Assembly: GCF_013868415.1 (NCBI RefSeq)
Contig: NZ_JACEMT010000050.1
Span: 49,023-113,022, forward strand
Direction: 5' to 3'
Origin: Marinobacterium marinum
Lineage (GTDB): Bacteria; Pseudomonadota; Gammaproteobacteria; Pseudomonadales; Balneatricaceae
DNA length: 64,000 nt
How positions within the stretch are numbered: the first letter of the stretch is position 1; each line of letters starts with the position of its first letter. Under the pieces are notes generated by a model. The model was given only the letters and a program-made list of their open reading frames with translations. It was not told the DNA's origin and did no database searches. A program made the position numbers and the translations under genes. This document shows positions 41,891-51,208 of this stretch, one piece after another.

Positions 41891-43761
41891 CAGTTGCTGC
41901 GCCCCGGCTGATAACGGTACTTCAGGAATTTCTGCGCGTTGGACAGAATCTGGAACGCATCCTTCAGGTTCTTGCGCTCAAAATCGGACAGATTTTCCGG
42001 CTCGATATTATTATCCGGCTCATTGCCGGCTTCCAAGTCCAGCGCCTGATGTCGAATACGTACCATGGCGATCAGTTCCAGCGCATCGCGCAGGTCGGGC
42101 CCCCGCCCGCGAGGCATGACGTCCGCTTCAATCAGATCCCTGAGCCGATCAAAGGTGTTGTGCTCACGTGACCCGATCGCCAGGGCGTGAACCCGTACCA
42201 GATCCGCCAGCGGGGCCGTACCGCGACGTTTCATGTTAATCGAGTTGCTGTGCCGTCCGTCGGTTTCCATCACGAAATCCTTAAAGAAGCCCAGCGGCGG
42301 CGTGCGCTGCAGCGCGTTACGCGCCATGCAGGCCAGGAAGCGCGGGTTGCGTTGCGCCTTGCGCCGAATCAGGTCATTCAACATGCCGGCCCAGCGTACC
42401 TCGCCCCAAACGCCCTCCAGGTCAAAGAAGATTGAACTGTTCAGCAGAAACTCCGGCGTCGGCTTTTCAATCCAGTTGGTGAAATACTGCTCCCAGACCC
42501 GCAGCGGCTGACGCCACTTGGAGTTGGTCGCCATGATGTCACCGGTGCAGTAACTGTAACCACAGGCATTCAGACCGTCGCACACAAAGGCGGCCAGATC
42601 CTTGAAATAGGCGTTATGCAATTTGGGATCGTATCGGTTATCCAGGATCATGGCATTGTCCTGGTCAGTCACGATCAGTTGCTCTTCCCGCGCCATGGAC
42701 CCAAGCGCCAGGAAACAGTAGGGAACCGGTGGCGGGCCCAGTTTTTCTTCACCCAGTTCCAGCAGCCGCTGTTTGAAACTGCGGCCGATCACGGACATCG
42801 CAGTCCCGATCATCTGCGAATTCGCGTCTTCATTGACCATGCGGCTGAAGCACGCACTGACATCCGTCCGCAAAGCCACCAGCTCTTCTACACTTTGCGC
42901 ACGGAAGATACTGCTGACAACAAACAGGCTGTTCTGCGATTCGTAACGGATAATATCGGAGATGGCGACCACACCCAGCGGCTGCTGACGTCGCAGGACC
43001 GGCAGATGATGCACGTTGTGCCTCAACATCAACAGCATCGCTTCAAACACGAACTGGTTATGCTCAACGGAAATCAGTTCAGATGTCATGATATCCGTCG
43101 CGGGCGTGTCAAAACTCAGCCCCGGCGTCACCAGACGATTGCGCAGATCACGGTCGGTAATAATACCGGCGACCTGTGTCTCATCACTCGTTTCATCCAA
43201 CACCAGCACAGAGGAGACCCCCTCTTCGCTCATGCCGATGGCGGCATCCCGTGCCGTTGCACTCATCGGCAAGGTCACGGCCGGGCGTTTGATCAGGGTA
43301 TCGATCTTGGCCGTCATCAGTTCATTGGCATCTTCACGGCGTCGCGCCACGGCCTGGCGCAGGCGCGTCCGGTCTTCCACTTCGACAATATCGGCAAACG
43401 CCTCGTTGTTGTCGAACAGCTCATTGAATACCGCTTCAGGAATCAGGTAAACCAGCGTGTCTTCCAGCGCCACGATTGGAAACCGCACTCGGCCATTGCG
43501 CAGCAGACCGAATTCACCGAAAAAGCCCCCTTCGCTCAAACGGTTGTAGAGATCGCCGTTACGGCGATAGATTTCCACCGAACCACTGCGAATCACGTAC
43601 CAGTCATGGATGTCTTCACCAAATTCCAGAATCCGGCTATCCGCCTTGAAATACGCAATTTCGACCTGGGTCGCCACTTGGGCCAGCTGTTCTGCGGACA
43701 ACTCGCTGAAGGGCTGGTGCCGCCCCAGAAAATCCACGATTTCTATATGTTCCGCTTGCAT
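41890..43761 (-). CDS. cNMP-binding / CBS / DUF294 nucleotidyltransferase-like signalling protein
   Basis: A 623-residue cytosolic protein. Order: cyclic-nucleotide-binding domain (about 10-130, with EGGFFGEFGLLRNGRVR), two CBS domains (about 150-270, ATDIMTSELISVEHNQFVFE), a DUF294 nucleotidyltransferase-like domain (about 330-460, LGSMAREEQLIVTDQDNAMI with GS and D-x-D) and a helical DUF294 C-terminal domain. The layout suggests that nucleotide binding controls a nucleotidyl-transfer activity related to GlnD/GlnE. It is coupled to the exonuclease by a 1-base overlap. Confidence 0.88.
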   Translation of the reverse strand: MQAEHIEIVDFLGRHQPFSELSAEQLAQVATQVEIAYFKADSRILEFGEDIHDWYVIRSGSVEIYRRNGDLYNRLSEGGFFGEFGLLRNGRVRFPIVALEDTLVYLIPEAVFNELFDNNEAFADIVEVEDRTRLRQAVARRREDANELMTAKIDTLIKRPAVTLPMSATARDAAIGMSEEGVSSVLVLDETSDETQVAGIITDRDLRNRLVTPGLSFDTPATDIMTSELISVEHNQFVFEAMLLMLRHNVHHLPVLRRQQPLGVVAISDIIRYESQNSLFVVSSIFRAQSVEELVALRTDVSACFSRMVNEDANSQMIGTAMSVIGRSFKQRLLELGEEKLGPPPVPYCFLALGSMAREEQLIVTDQDNAMILDNRYDPKLHNAYFKDLAAFVCDGLNACGYSYCTGDIMATNSKWRQPLRVWEQYFTNWIEKPTPEFLLNSSIFFDLEGVWGEVRWAGMLNDLIRRKAQRNPRFLACMARNALQRTPPLGFFKDFVMETDGRHSNSINMKRRGTAPLADLVRVHALAIGSREHNTFDRLRDLIEADVMPRGRGPDLRDALELIAMVRIRHQALDLEAGNEPDNNIEPENLSDFERKNLKDAFQILSNAQKFLKYRYQPGRSN

Positions 43762-43789
43762 CGACTGAGCTCACATCAGTATAGGAATC

Positions 43790-43823
43790 AAAACGGGCGG
43801 AGCGGCCTGCGCCACTCCGCCCG
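43790..43823 (-). terminator. Terminator of the BCCT transporter gene
   Basis: A 9-bp stem, CGGGCGGAG (43794-43802) and CTCCGCCCG (43815-43823), with a 12-base loop. On the minus strand it is followed by T4 (plus-strand A4, 43790-43793). Confidence 0.75.
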
Positions 43824-43840
43824 TAGCAACATGGGAGGTA

Positions 43841-45469
43841 TCAGAGCCTTGGCTCGGACGCCAGCCCTTTGACCATCGAGAACGCGGCCATCAACAATAC
43901 CAGCGTAAACGGCAAACCGGTCGAAACCGCCATCGCCTGCAAGGCGGCCAAGCCCCCCCCCAGGATCAGGGCAATAGCCACCAGTCCTTCGAAGGTACAC
44001 CAGAACACGCGCTGCGGGGTTGGTGCATCAACCTTGCCGCCGGCTGCAATCACGTCGATCACCAGCGAGCCGGAGTCAGACGAGGTGACAAAGAACACCA
44101 CGACCAGCACGATCGCAATAAAGGATGTAATCTCCGCCAACGGCAACACATCCAGCATGGTGAACAGCTGCAACGGCAGTGCGGCATCCTTGATCGCGCT
44201 GTAACCTTCGGCAAAGTGCAGGTTGACGGCAGTACCGCCAAAAACACTCATCCAAAGTACACAGGCAGTGGACGGAATCAGCAACACCGAAATCAGGAAC
44301 TCACGGACGGTACGACCACGTGATACCCGAGCGATAAACATGCCGACAAACGGGCACCAGGAGATCCACCAGGCCCAGTAAAAGGCCGTCCAGCCAGACA
44401 CGTAATTGATATCTTCACGACCCACCGGATTGGACAGCTCGGGCAGATAACTCAGGTACGCCCAGAGGCTCTCGAAAAAGCCGGTCAGCAGCAGCAGGGT
44501 CGGACCAACCAAAATCACGAAGACCAGCAACAGGACAGCCAGGATCATGTTGATCTCGGACAACCGCTTGACCCCCGCATCCAGTCCGGCCAGCACCGAG
44601 ATCAGAGCAATGGCCGTAATGCCGATAACCAGCAGTATCTGTGTGGTATCACCCAGGGGAATACCAAACAGATAGTTCAGGCCAGACGTTGCCTGAGCGG
44701 CACCATAGCCCAACGACGTCGCCAGACCAAACAGCGTGGCCAACACGGCCAGAATATCAATAATATGGCCCGGCCAGCCCCAGACCCGTTCACCCAGCAA
44801 GGGATAGAACACCGAGCGAATGGTCAGCGGCAGCCCCTTGTTGAACGAGAACAGTGCCAGTCCCAACGCCATTACGGCATAAATGGCCCAGGGGTGCAGA
44901 GCCCAGTGGTAAATGGTAGCCGCCATACCCAGACGACGGGCAGCCTCCACGTCATCAAGGGCTGCACCCAGGGGCGCCCAGTCAGTTCTCACCCCCTCTT
45001 CAAGGCTGGGACCGCCAAACGCGCTCAGCGTATGCGACAAAGGCTCGGACACACCGAAAAACATCAACCCGATACCCATGCCGGCCGCAAACAGCATCGA
45101 GAACCAGCCCAGGTAGGTATAATCGGGCTGGGCTTCCGTGCCGCCCAGACGCACCTTGCCCAGCGGGGTAAAAATCAGCACCAGACACAGCACCACGAAG
45201 ATGTTGGCTGCACTGATGAAGAACCAGTCCAAATTGGAGGTCAGCCAGCCACGCAAACCGCTGAACAGCGGTTCAACCTGGTTCTGGAATGCCAGTGTCA
45301 AAAAAACGAACGCGATGACGGCAAGGCCCGAGATCGCGAAGACCCGGTTATGGATATCAAGCCCAAACGGGCCCACGTTGACAACAATGTTATCCTGACC
45401 GATCTGATAATCCGTATCGATAGGATTGACATCACCATCGGGGATCATAGGATCTTTATTGTCAGCCAT
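43841..45469 (-). CDS. BCCT-family betaine/carnitine/choline transporter
   Basis: A 542-residue inner-membrane secondary transporter with about 12 helices. The family signature GWTAFYWAWWISWCPF is at about 348-363, followed by IARVSRGRTVREF. Members import glycine betaine, choline, carnitine or DMSP for osmoprotection or as nutrients; the substrate cannot be read from sequence here. A LacI-type operator-like palindrome lies 53 bases upstream of the start. It diverges from regB. Confidence 0.92.
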   Translation of the reverse strand: MADNKDPMIPDGDVNPIDTDYQIGQDNIVVNVGPFGLDIHNRVFAISGLAVIAFVFLTLAFQNQVEPLFSGLRGWLTSNLDWFFISAANIFVVLCLVLIFTPLGKVRLGGTEAQPDYTYLGWFSMLFAAGMGIGLMFFGVSEPLSHTLSAFGGPSLEEGVRTDWAPLGAALDDVEAARRLGMAATIYHWALHPWAIYAVMALGLALFSFNKGLPLTIRSVFYPLLGERVWGWPGHIIDILAVLATLFGLATSLGYGAAQATSGLNYLFGIPLGDTTQILLVIGITAIALISVLAGLDAGVKRLSEINMILAVLLLVFVILVGPTLLLLTGFFESLWAYLSYLPELSNPVGREDINYVSGWTAFYWAWWISWCPFVGMFIARVSRGRTVREFLISVLLIPSTACVLWMSVFGGTAVNLHFAEGYSAIKDAALPLQLFTMLDVLPLAEITSFIAIVLVVVFFVTSSDSGSLVIDVIAAGGKVDAPTPQRVFWCTFEGLVAIALILGGGLAALQAMAVSTGLPFTLVLLMAAFSMVKGLASEPRL

Positions 45470-45521
45470 TATGGACTGTCTCCCTCAGGTTGTTAGTACA
45501 GAAGTATTCCGCCGGGGTCTG

Positions 45522-45535
45522 CGTAAACGCTTACA
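45522..45535. promoter_or_regulatory. LacI-type operator-like palindrome
   Basis: The minus strand reads TGTAAGCGTTTACG, a near-perfect palindrome around a central CG that fits the LacI/GalR family consensus (TGTAAxCGxTTACA). It lies between the divergent BCCT and regB genes, 53 bases before the BCCT start. No LacI-type gene is in the window, so the regulator is unknown. Confidence 0.45.
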
Positions 45536-45591
45536 CCGGCACATCCTGTATTAGTATGTTTGATCCTTTACGCGTTTATCAAGTTGCATAT

Positions 45592-46986
45592 ATGCGACAA
45601 TCATGCTGCGACACTCGGTCGCAGTCCGTACGGCAGCGGCACAAGGCTATACTGCTCTCCCCCGATCTTGAATGGAGACATCTTCTGAACGGCTACCATG
45701 CATCTCTGCTGCAGCTGACGTACATCCGCACACTGGTGCTGTTTGTCCACAGTGGCGCGCTGATCTTCGCACTCTTCATCCTGCATCTGAATCTGGATGC
45801 CTGGCTGCTGGGTTCTGTTCTGGCAGCCCTGCTGTTGCTCAACCTGATGACCTTCGCCCGCCTGCACTCGCCGCTTCCGGTCACCGACTGGGAGCTGTTC
45901 AGCCAGGTCTGCGCCGATATGGTGCTGTACGGCTGTCTGCTCTACCAGTCCGGTGGTGCCACCAATCCGTTCATTTTTACCCTGCTGGTTCCGCTGCTGA
46001 TCACGGCGGCCACCTTGCCAAAGCGCTTTACCCTGTTGATGGCCCTGATGGTCGTAGCGCTCTACAGCATCCTGCTGCGTCATTTTCAGCCCCTGATTGT
46101 TCCCGGTGACAGCCACCAGCACCGGCTGCTTAACCTGTTTGATCTGCATATTATCGGCATGTGGGTGAATTTTCTGTTTACCGTGCTTCTGGTCACCTGG
46201 TTCATCAGCCGCATGCAGCGCTCACTGGAAACCCAGGCCCGCGCCCTGCAACAGGAACGGGAGCGACACATCCAGGATCAGCAACTACTTTCCCTGGCGA
46301 CCATGGCCGCCGGTACAGCGCATGAACTGGGTACGCCGCTCGCCACCATGCAGGTAACACTGAAGGAAATGACGCTCGACTACCCGAATGAACCCGACCT
46401 GCAGGACGATATCGCCCTGCTGCAGGAGCAGGTTCAGCTATGCAGTCAGCGCTTGCGCCAGCTGAGCCTCAAGGTGCGCGACGAACCAGACCGAGCCGCA
46501 CCGATCGCACCGGATCAGCTACTGAACAGCGTGATCGAAGAGTGGACGCTGATGCGTCCAGGCATCAGCTATACGCTGACTCTCGCCACACCCGATCAGG
46601 CCCGAATCGATGACTCGACGGCACTGCGTCAGGCGTTGCTGAATCTGCTCAACAACGCCGCTGACGCCTGCCCCGAGCACATCAATATACGGCTGTTCAG
46701 CCCGACCCCAGACCAGGCACAACTGCACATTCGGGATAGAGGTCCCGGCCTGCCACTGGAGCAGGCCGATCAGCTGGGCAAACCCTTTGTCACGACCAAA
46801 GGACGCGGCCTCGGTATTGGTCTGTTCCTGACCACTTCTACGCTGGCCCGTCATCAGGGTGAAGTTCGCCTGTACAATCACCCGGAAGGCGGCACGCTGA
46901 CCGAAGTCAGCCTGCCACTGTTGCCGCCCGTCACACCTTTTCATGCCAAGGAATCACCACATGTCCAAGCAACTGCTGATCGTTGA
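45592..46986 (+). CDS. regB: Redox-responsive sensor histidine kinase RegB/PrrB type
   Basis: Membrane histidine kinase that senses the quinone pool and redox state. Several hydrophobic helices precede the RegB quinone-binding heptapeptide GGATNPF. The H-box is AAGTAHELGTPLATM, and the nearby LCSQRLRQL supplies a Cys at the place of the RegB redox cysteine. NLLNNAADAC, DRGPGLP and GRGLGIGLFL are the ATP-binding boxes. The start is uncertain: ATG at 45592 gives 464 residues but has no clear ribosome site, and initiation nearer 45680 is possible. It overlaps regA by 26 bases. Confidence 0.82.
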   Translation: MRQSCCDTRSQSVRQRHKAILLSPDLEWRHLLNGYHASLLQLTYIRTLVLFVHSGALIFALFILHLNLDAWLLGSVLAALLLLNLMTFARLHSPLPVTDWELFSQVCADMVLYGCLLYQSGGATNPFIFTLLVPLLITAATLPKRFTLLMALMVVALYSILLRHFQPLIVPGDSHQHRLLNLFDLHIIGMWVNFLFTVLLVTWFISRMQRSLETQARALQQERERHIQDQQLLSLATMAAGTAHELGTPLATMQVTLKEMTLDYPNEPDLQDDIALLQEQVQLCSQRLRQLSLKVRDEPDRAAPIAPDQLLNSVIEEWTLMRPGISYTLTLATPDQARIDDSTALRQALLNLLNNAADACPEHINIRLFSPTPDQAQLHIRDRGPGLPLEQADQLGKPFVTTKGRGLGIGLFLTTSTLARHQGEVRLYNHPEGGTLTEVSLPLLPPVTPFHAKESPHVQATADR

Positions 46987-47497
46987 CGACGACCCGACCT
47001 TTACCCGCGTTCTGGCCAAGGCCATGACACGGCGCGGACTGGAGGTCAACGTAGCCCGTGACGTGCCGGATGCCCTCAGACAGGCAAAAGACTGCCCACC
47101 CACCTATGCCACCGTCGACCTGAAAATGGAGGGTCCTTCAGGACTCGCCCTCATCCCCGAGCTGCGTGCACTCAATCCGGACATGAAGATTCTGGTTCTG
47201 ACCGGCTATGCCAGCATCGCCACCACCGTGGATGCAATCAAATCGGGAGCCGACAACTATCTGCCCAAACCGGCCGATGCCGACCAGATTTTACGCGCAC
47301 TGGACGACACCACGGTCGGAAAGGAAGCCGAAACGGAAATCCCCGACACACCAATGTCGGTCAATCGTCTGGAATGGGAACATATCCACAAGGTACTGCA
47401 GGAGCATGACGGCAACATTTCGGCGACAGCTCGTGCACTGGGCATGCATCGACGCACCCTGCAGCGCAAGCTGGCCAAACACCCGGTACGCCGCTAA
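46961..47497 (+). CDS. regA: Response regulator RegA/PrrA type
   Basis: A 178-residue two-domain regulator starting MSKQLLIVDDDPTF at 46961, with AAGGA in front. The receiver domain has VDLKMEGPSGL (phospho-Asp) and KPADADQIL (conserved Lys). The C-terminal Fis-type helix-turn-helix GNISATARALGMHRRTLQRK is nearly identical in pattern to RegA/ActR/PrrA/RoxR proteins, which control respiratory and redox genes. It is phosphorylated by the overlapping RegB gene product. Confidence 0.88.
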   Translation: MSKQLLIVDDDPTFTRVLAKAMTRRGLEVNVARDVPDALRQAKDCPPTYATVDLKMEGPSGLALIPELRALNPDMKILVLTGYASIATTVDAIKSGADNYLPKPADADQILRALDDTTVGKEAETEIPDTPMSVNRLEWEHIHKVLQEHDGNISATARALGMHRRTLQRKLAKHPVRR

Positions 47498-47512
47498 TCT
47501 GGCCTCGTTTGG

Positions 47513-48193
47513 CTACTGCTCATCGATATAAAGGCGGGCATCGAATGTACGGATCCAGTCGGGATGGAAAACCATCATGGCAGTCATGATAATACCGTTG
47601 AGCAGGCCTTCCGGAAACATGATCAGCGGCAACAGACGCACATACTCAAGATAGATCCGGGTCCAGCTGTAAACACCATCGGCCCAGAGCAGAACGCCCA
47701 TCACCAGACCGGCTACGGCCGTTGATATGCCGGCACCGAAAAAGGCACACAGAAACAGGTACACAAAGAAATTGTGTGGCAGGCGCGCTTCCACCAGACG
47801 CAACACGCCCAAACTGGTCAGGGCCGGCACAACCACCGAACAGAGTATGTTGATACTGAAGGTATCCCAGCTTTCCTGTCCGATCAGCGTCATGCCCAGC
47901 ATGGCCAGCGTACCCGAGATGATCGCCAGATCCAGGCCGAACATTAGCGTCAACGTTGTCATACCCAGAAAGTGAATGCTCAGTCCCGGCGAAAGCCCGG
48001 CCCTTAACGTCCACATCGACATCAACGCGACCGTCGCGCCAAACAGCAAATGCTGCAACCGCCGCTCCCGTATCAGCACCCCCCAAGGGGCATATCTCAG
48101 TGCCAGCAGCAGCGCCAATACCGCGCACAGGGCCGAAGCCCAGAGCCATCCACCACTGATCAATCCTTCAGTCAGACTCACAGGTTCACTCAA
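47513..48193 (-). CDS. CbiM-like energy-coupling-factor permease (solitary)
   Basis: A 226-residue inner-membrane protein with about six helices. LSIHFLGMTTLTLMFGLDLA and the LPLIMFPEGLLNGIIM end match the CbiM/NikM family, substrate-binding permeases for cobalt or nickel. No CbiQ/CbiO partners are adjacent, and the N-terminal metal-binding Met-His start typical of CbiM is missing (it begins MSEPVSLTEG), so metal transport is uncertain. It is convergent with regA. Confidence 0.7.
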   Translation of the reverse strand: MSEPVSLTEGLISGGWLWASALCAVLALLLALRYAPWGVLIRERRLQHLLFGATVALMSMWTLRAGLSPGLSIHFLGMTTLTLMFGLDLAIISGTLAMLGMTLIGQESWDTFSINILCSVVVPALTSLGVLRLVEARLPHNFFVYLFLCAFFGAGISTAVAGLVMGVLLWADGVYSWTRIYLEYVRLLPLIMFPEGLLNGIIMTAMMVFHPDWIRTFDARLYIDEQ

Positions 48194-48211
48194 TCAAGTC
48201 TACATAGAACT

Positions 48212-48658
48212 TCACAACGTACGTTGATAAATCAACGCATCCTCGTACCCGTCCGGGTGCGGATAATAATCCTTGCGCCGCGCAATCGTCTGCCAGCCGA
48301 GCTTCTGGTACAGCGCCTGCGCCGACCGGTTGGACTGCCTGACCTCCAGCAACAGACGCTCGATCCCGTCAGCCCGCAACGCCTGCTCGGCGTGTTGCAA
48401 CAGCGCTATTCCAACACCCTGACGGCGTGCGGCCGGTGCCGTTGCGACGCGCAACAGTTCAGCCTCATCCAGTACTCGACTGAACAGGCAGTAACCCGCC
48501 AGTTGCTCACCACGCCAGCACAGCCAGGCAGCAGCTCCCCGCTCATCAACCGCCTTGTGCCACCAGGCCGAGGCAAAGGGCTCATCTGCAAAACAGCTTT
48601 CATCGAGCGTCTGCACACTGGACAAAGCGGCGGTATTCAGAGAACAGATATCAGTCAT
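48212..48658 (-). CDS. rimI: Ribosomal protein S18 alanine N-acetyltransferase
   Basis: GNAT acetyltransferase of 148 residues that acetylates the N-terminal alanine of S18. The acetyl-CoA loop is RRQGVGIALLQHAE, and LLEVRQSNRSAQALYQKLGW is the usual GNAT C-terminal pattern. It overlaps the HolD candidate by 8 bases; the holD-rimI pairing is as in E. coli. Confidence 0.88.
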   Translation of the reverse strand: MTDICSLNTAALSSVQTLDESCFADEPFASAWWHKAVDERGAAAWLCWRGEQLAGYCLFSRVLDEAELLRVATAPAARRQGVGIALLQHAEQALRADGIERLLLEVRQSNRSAQALYQKLGWQTIARRKDYYPHPDGYEDALIYQRTL

Positions 48659-49502
48659 GGTGTGGCCTCGGTGTGCGCCTGAACGGCTGCAAGTCTCGCC
48701 AGGCTTCCGCTTTACGCTCGGGGAGACTCAGCAGCTCGCTCAGGCTCAATGTCACCAAGGCCTGGCAGCGCTCATTCAACGTCAACACCTGCCCCTGCAG
48801 AGCGTCAAAACCTTCGGCTTGATCAGTCACCCAATGACAGGCCGCCTCGCCCAACAGCAGCACCCGGCAAATCTCGGGTTTGAAGGCTAGTGTGTTGTTC
48901 AGTTTGCGCGCAACAGCCCGCCGTGCCTCTTCCGGCCCCTGGTCCAGATTTTTACCGGCCAGCATGGGCCAGGGCAGCATGAAAGGCGTCGACAATTCTG
49001 CCGTCGTCGCCATACCCAAGGCGTTGGTCATACCCTGCAGCAAACGTCGATGACGACGACTGAACCCCTCCGCCTGGTGCGGCGGCAGAGAATCAATAAT
49101 CAGCAGATCACCACGTACCAGATACGCCAGCTTGAAACGCGGGGCCGGTTCCGGTCGTGCAGTCGCAACACGCCTGGCAGCGGCTACAGCTTGAGTGGCA
49201 GGCCTGGTGATTTCGGACACCCCAGTCTCGGGCGGACGTCCTGCCGAGGCCGACGGCTGAGCCAGCAGTGCCGCCGTATCGATACGCTTGCCGCCCGAGC
49301 GTGTTCCGGCCATGGCCGGCATCTCCGACACCTCGACCGGTGCTTCCGCCTGCCAGGAGGGTTCTACCTCCGGATAGGTGAACCCTGCCACCCATGCGGG
49401 TGAGGGCGCAGCACCGGGCAGCGACTGACGGGGCAACCAGCTATCAATGCCAATCGCGTCCAGCCACTGGTGGCGCTGCTGTTCCTGAAGCTCTACCGAC
49501 AT
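48651..49502 (-). CDS. holD: Probable DNA polymerase III psi subunit (HolD-like, extended)
   Basis: A 283-residue protein of three parts: a short N-terminal segment RHQWLDAIGIDSWLPR that resembles the N-terminus of E. coli HolD, a low-complexity Ala/Pro/Ser linker (about 40-125), and a folded C-terminal domain (about 130-270, LLIIDSLPPHQAEGF, VLLLGEAACHW) with the nucleotidase/UDG-like fold pattern. It lies directly before rimI as holD does in E. coli, and is about twice the E. coli length (137), as in Pseudomonas. Identification rests on synteny and the N-terminus. Confidence 0.55.
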   Translation of the reverse strand: MSVELQEQQRHQWLDAIGIDSWLPRQSLPGAAPSPAWVAGFTYPEVEPSWQAEAPVEVSEMPAMAGTRSGGKRIDTAALLAQPSASAGRPPETGVSEITRPATQAVAAARRVATARPEPAPRFKLAYLVRGDLLIIDSLPPHQAEGFSRRHRRLLQGMTNALGMATTAELSTPFMLPWPMLAGKNLDQGPEEARRAVARKLNNTLAFKPEICRVLLLGEAACHWVTDQAEGFDALQGQVLTLNERCQALVTLSLSELLSLPERKAEAWRDLQPFRRTPRPHHD

Positions 49503-49511
49503 CGAACGCTC

Positions 49512-51062
49512 TTAGACCTGGGGATGCGCTTTCTGGATATTGGCATCCAGCATGTTCAGGGCGTGAATGTAGGCCTTGGCAGACGCGATGATAATATCCG
49601 TATCGGCACCCAGGCCATTCACGATACGACCAGCCTTTTCCAATCGCACGGTCACTTCACCCTGAGAGTCGGTGCCACTGGTAATGGCGTTCACCGAGTA
49701 CAGCTGCAGGTTGGCACCGGAATGTGCCAGTTGTTCCAGCGCCTTGAACGCCGCATCCACGGGGCCGCTGCCAGACGCCTCTACCGAGTGCTCTTCACCG
49801 TCCACGGACACCACCAGGCTGGCCACCGGTGTCTCGCCGGTCTGTGAGGTGACATTCAGGCTGCTCAGGCGGTATTTTTCGTGATCGGCCGAAGCACGGG
49901 CATCACTGACCAGCGCCACCAGATCGTCATCAAAGATTTCGCTCTTCTTGTCCGCCAGCTCCTTGAAACGGGAAAATGCCGTATTCAGCTCGGCATCGGA
50001 CACAAAAGTGGTGCCCAGCTCTTCCATGCGGGTACGGAAGGCGTTGCGGCCGGACAGCTTGCCCAGCACCATGCGGTTGGTGTTCCAGCCCACATCCTCG
50101 GCGGTCATGATTTCGTAAGTTTCGCGGTGCTTGAGCACGCCGTCCTGGTGAATGCCGGACTCGTGCGCGAAGGCGTTGGCGCCCACGATCGCCTTGTTCG
50201 GCTGCACCGGGAAACCAGTCACGCTGGACACCAGACGCGATGCCGGCACGATCTGCGTGGTATCGATGCCGGTGCTCAGGCCCAATACGTCTTCGCGGGT
50301 GCGCAGCGCCATGACGATCTCTTCCAGCGAGGCGTTACCGGCGCGTTCACCCAAGCCGTTGATGGTACATTCCACCTGACGGGCACCAGCATTGACCGCC
50401 GCCAGCGAGTTGGCCACCGCCAGGCCCAGATCGTTGTGGCAGTGCACGGAGAAGATCGCCTTGTCGGCGTTGGGCACGCGCGCGATCAGCTGAGCGATGG
50501 TGTTGCCGTACTCCTGGGGCACGGCATAGCCGACGGTGTCCGGGATGTTGATGGTGCGGGCACCGGCATCGATCACCTGCTCGATGATGCGGCACATGAA
50601 GTCCAGTTCGGAGCGGCTGGCATCTTCCAGCGAAAACTCCACATCATCGATCAGATTACGGGCACGCTTAACCGCGCGTACCGCGTTTTCCACGACCTGA
50701 TCCGGTTCCATCTGCAACTTGTACTGCATGTGAATCGGCGAGGTGGCGATAAAGGTGTGGATACGACCGGAGTTGGCACCGCGCAGCGCCTCACCGGCAC
50801 GGTCGATATCCGCATCCAGCGCACGGGAAAGCGAGCATACGGTACTGTCCTTGATAGTATCGGCAATGGTTTTGACCGATTCGAAGTCGCCCGGACTGGC
50901 AATCGCGAATCCCGCCTCGATCACATCCACACGAAGCTTTTCCAACTGCTTGGCGATACGCAGCTTTTCATCACGCGTCATCGACGCGCCCGGGCTCTGT
51001 TCGCCGTCACGCAAGGTGGTATCGAAAATAATCACGCGGTCATCATTGCGGCTCATGCTCAC
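49512..51062 (-). CDS. leuA: 2-isopropylmalate synthase
   Basis: First enzyme of leucine synthesis; condenses acetyl-CoA and 2-oxoisovalerate. The 516 residues include [17 protein letters not shown] (HMGL signature), [18 protein letters not shown] with metal-binding His, and a C-terminal LeuA allosteric domain (about 400-515) for leucine feedback. Length and pattern match the E. coli LeuA type. ATG codons at 51062 and 51056 are both possible. No leucine-rich leader peptide was seen upstream. Confidence 0.95.
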   Translation of the reverse strand: MSMSRNDDRVIIFDTTLRDGEQSPGASMTRDEKLRIAKQLEKLRVDVIEAGFAIASPGDFESVKTIADTIKDSTVCSLSRALDADIDRAGEALRGANSGRIHTFIATSPIHMQYKLQMEPDQVVENAVRAVKRARNLIDDVEFSLEDASRSELDFMCRIIEQVIDAGARTINIPDTVGYAVPQEYGNTIAQLIARVPNADKAIFSVHCHNDLGLAVANSLAAVNAGARQVECTINGLGERAGNASLEEIVMALRTREDVLGLSTGIDTTQIVPASRLVSSVTGFPVQPNKAIVGANAFAHESGIHQDGVLKHRETYEIMTAEDVGWNTNRMVLGKLSGRNAFRTRMEELGTTFVSDAELNTAFSRFKELADKKSEIFDDDLVALVSDARASADHEKYRLSSLNVTSQTGETPVASLVVSVDGEEHSVEASGSGPVDAAFKALEQLAHSGANLQLYSVNAITSGTDSQGEVTVRLEKAGRIVNGLGADTDIIIASAKAYIHALNMLDANIQKAHPQV

Positions 51063-51208
51063 TACTCCCGTCGGGTCCGGACCCCAGCTGCCCGGATGTG
51101 GATAAGTCTGCCGTGAGGATCGATCAATTGGTCGGCAGCTACAAATGGGCTTATTGTATCATCAAGCCGCAATACCCAACATGTTATCGCGAGTAAGGAG
51201 TCGAGGAG

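Noticed and set aside
51063..51208. Leucine attenuator or riboswitch before leuA
   Set aside because: No run of Leu codons in a short leader frame and no clear terminator/antiterminator pair.
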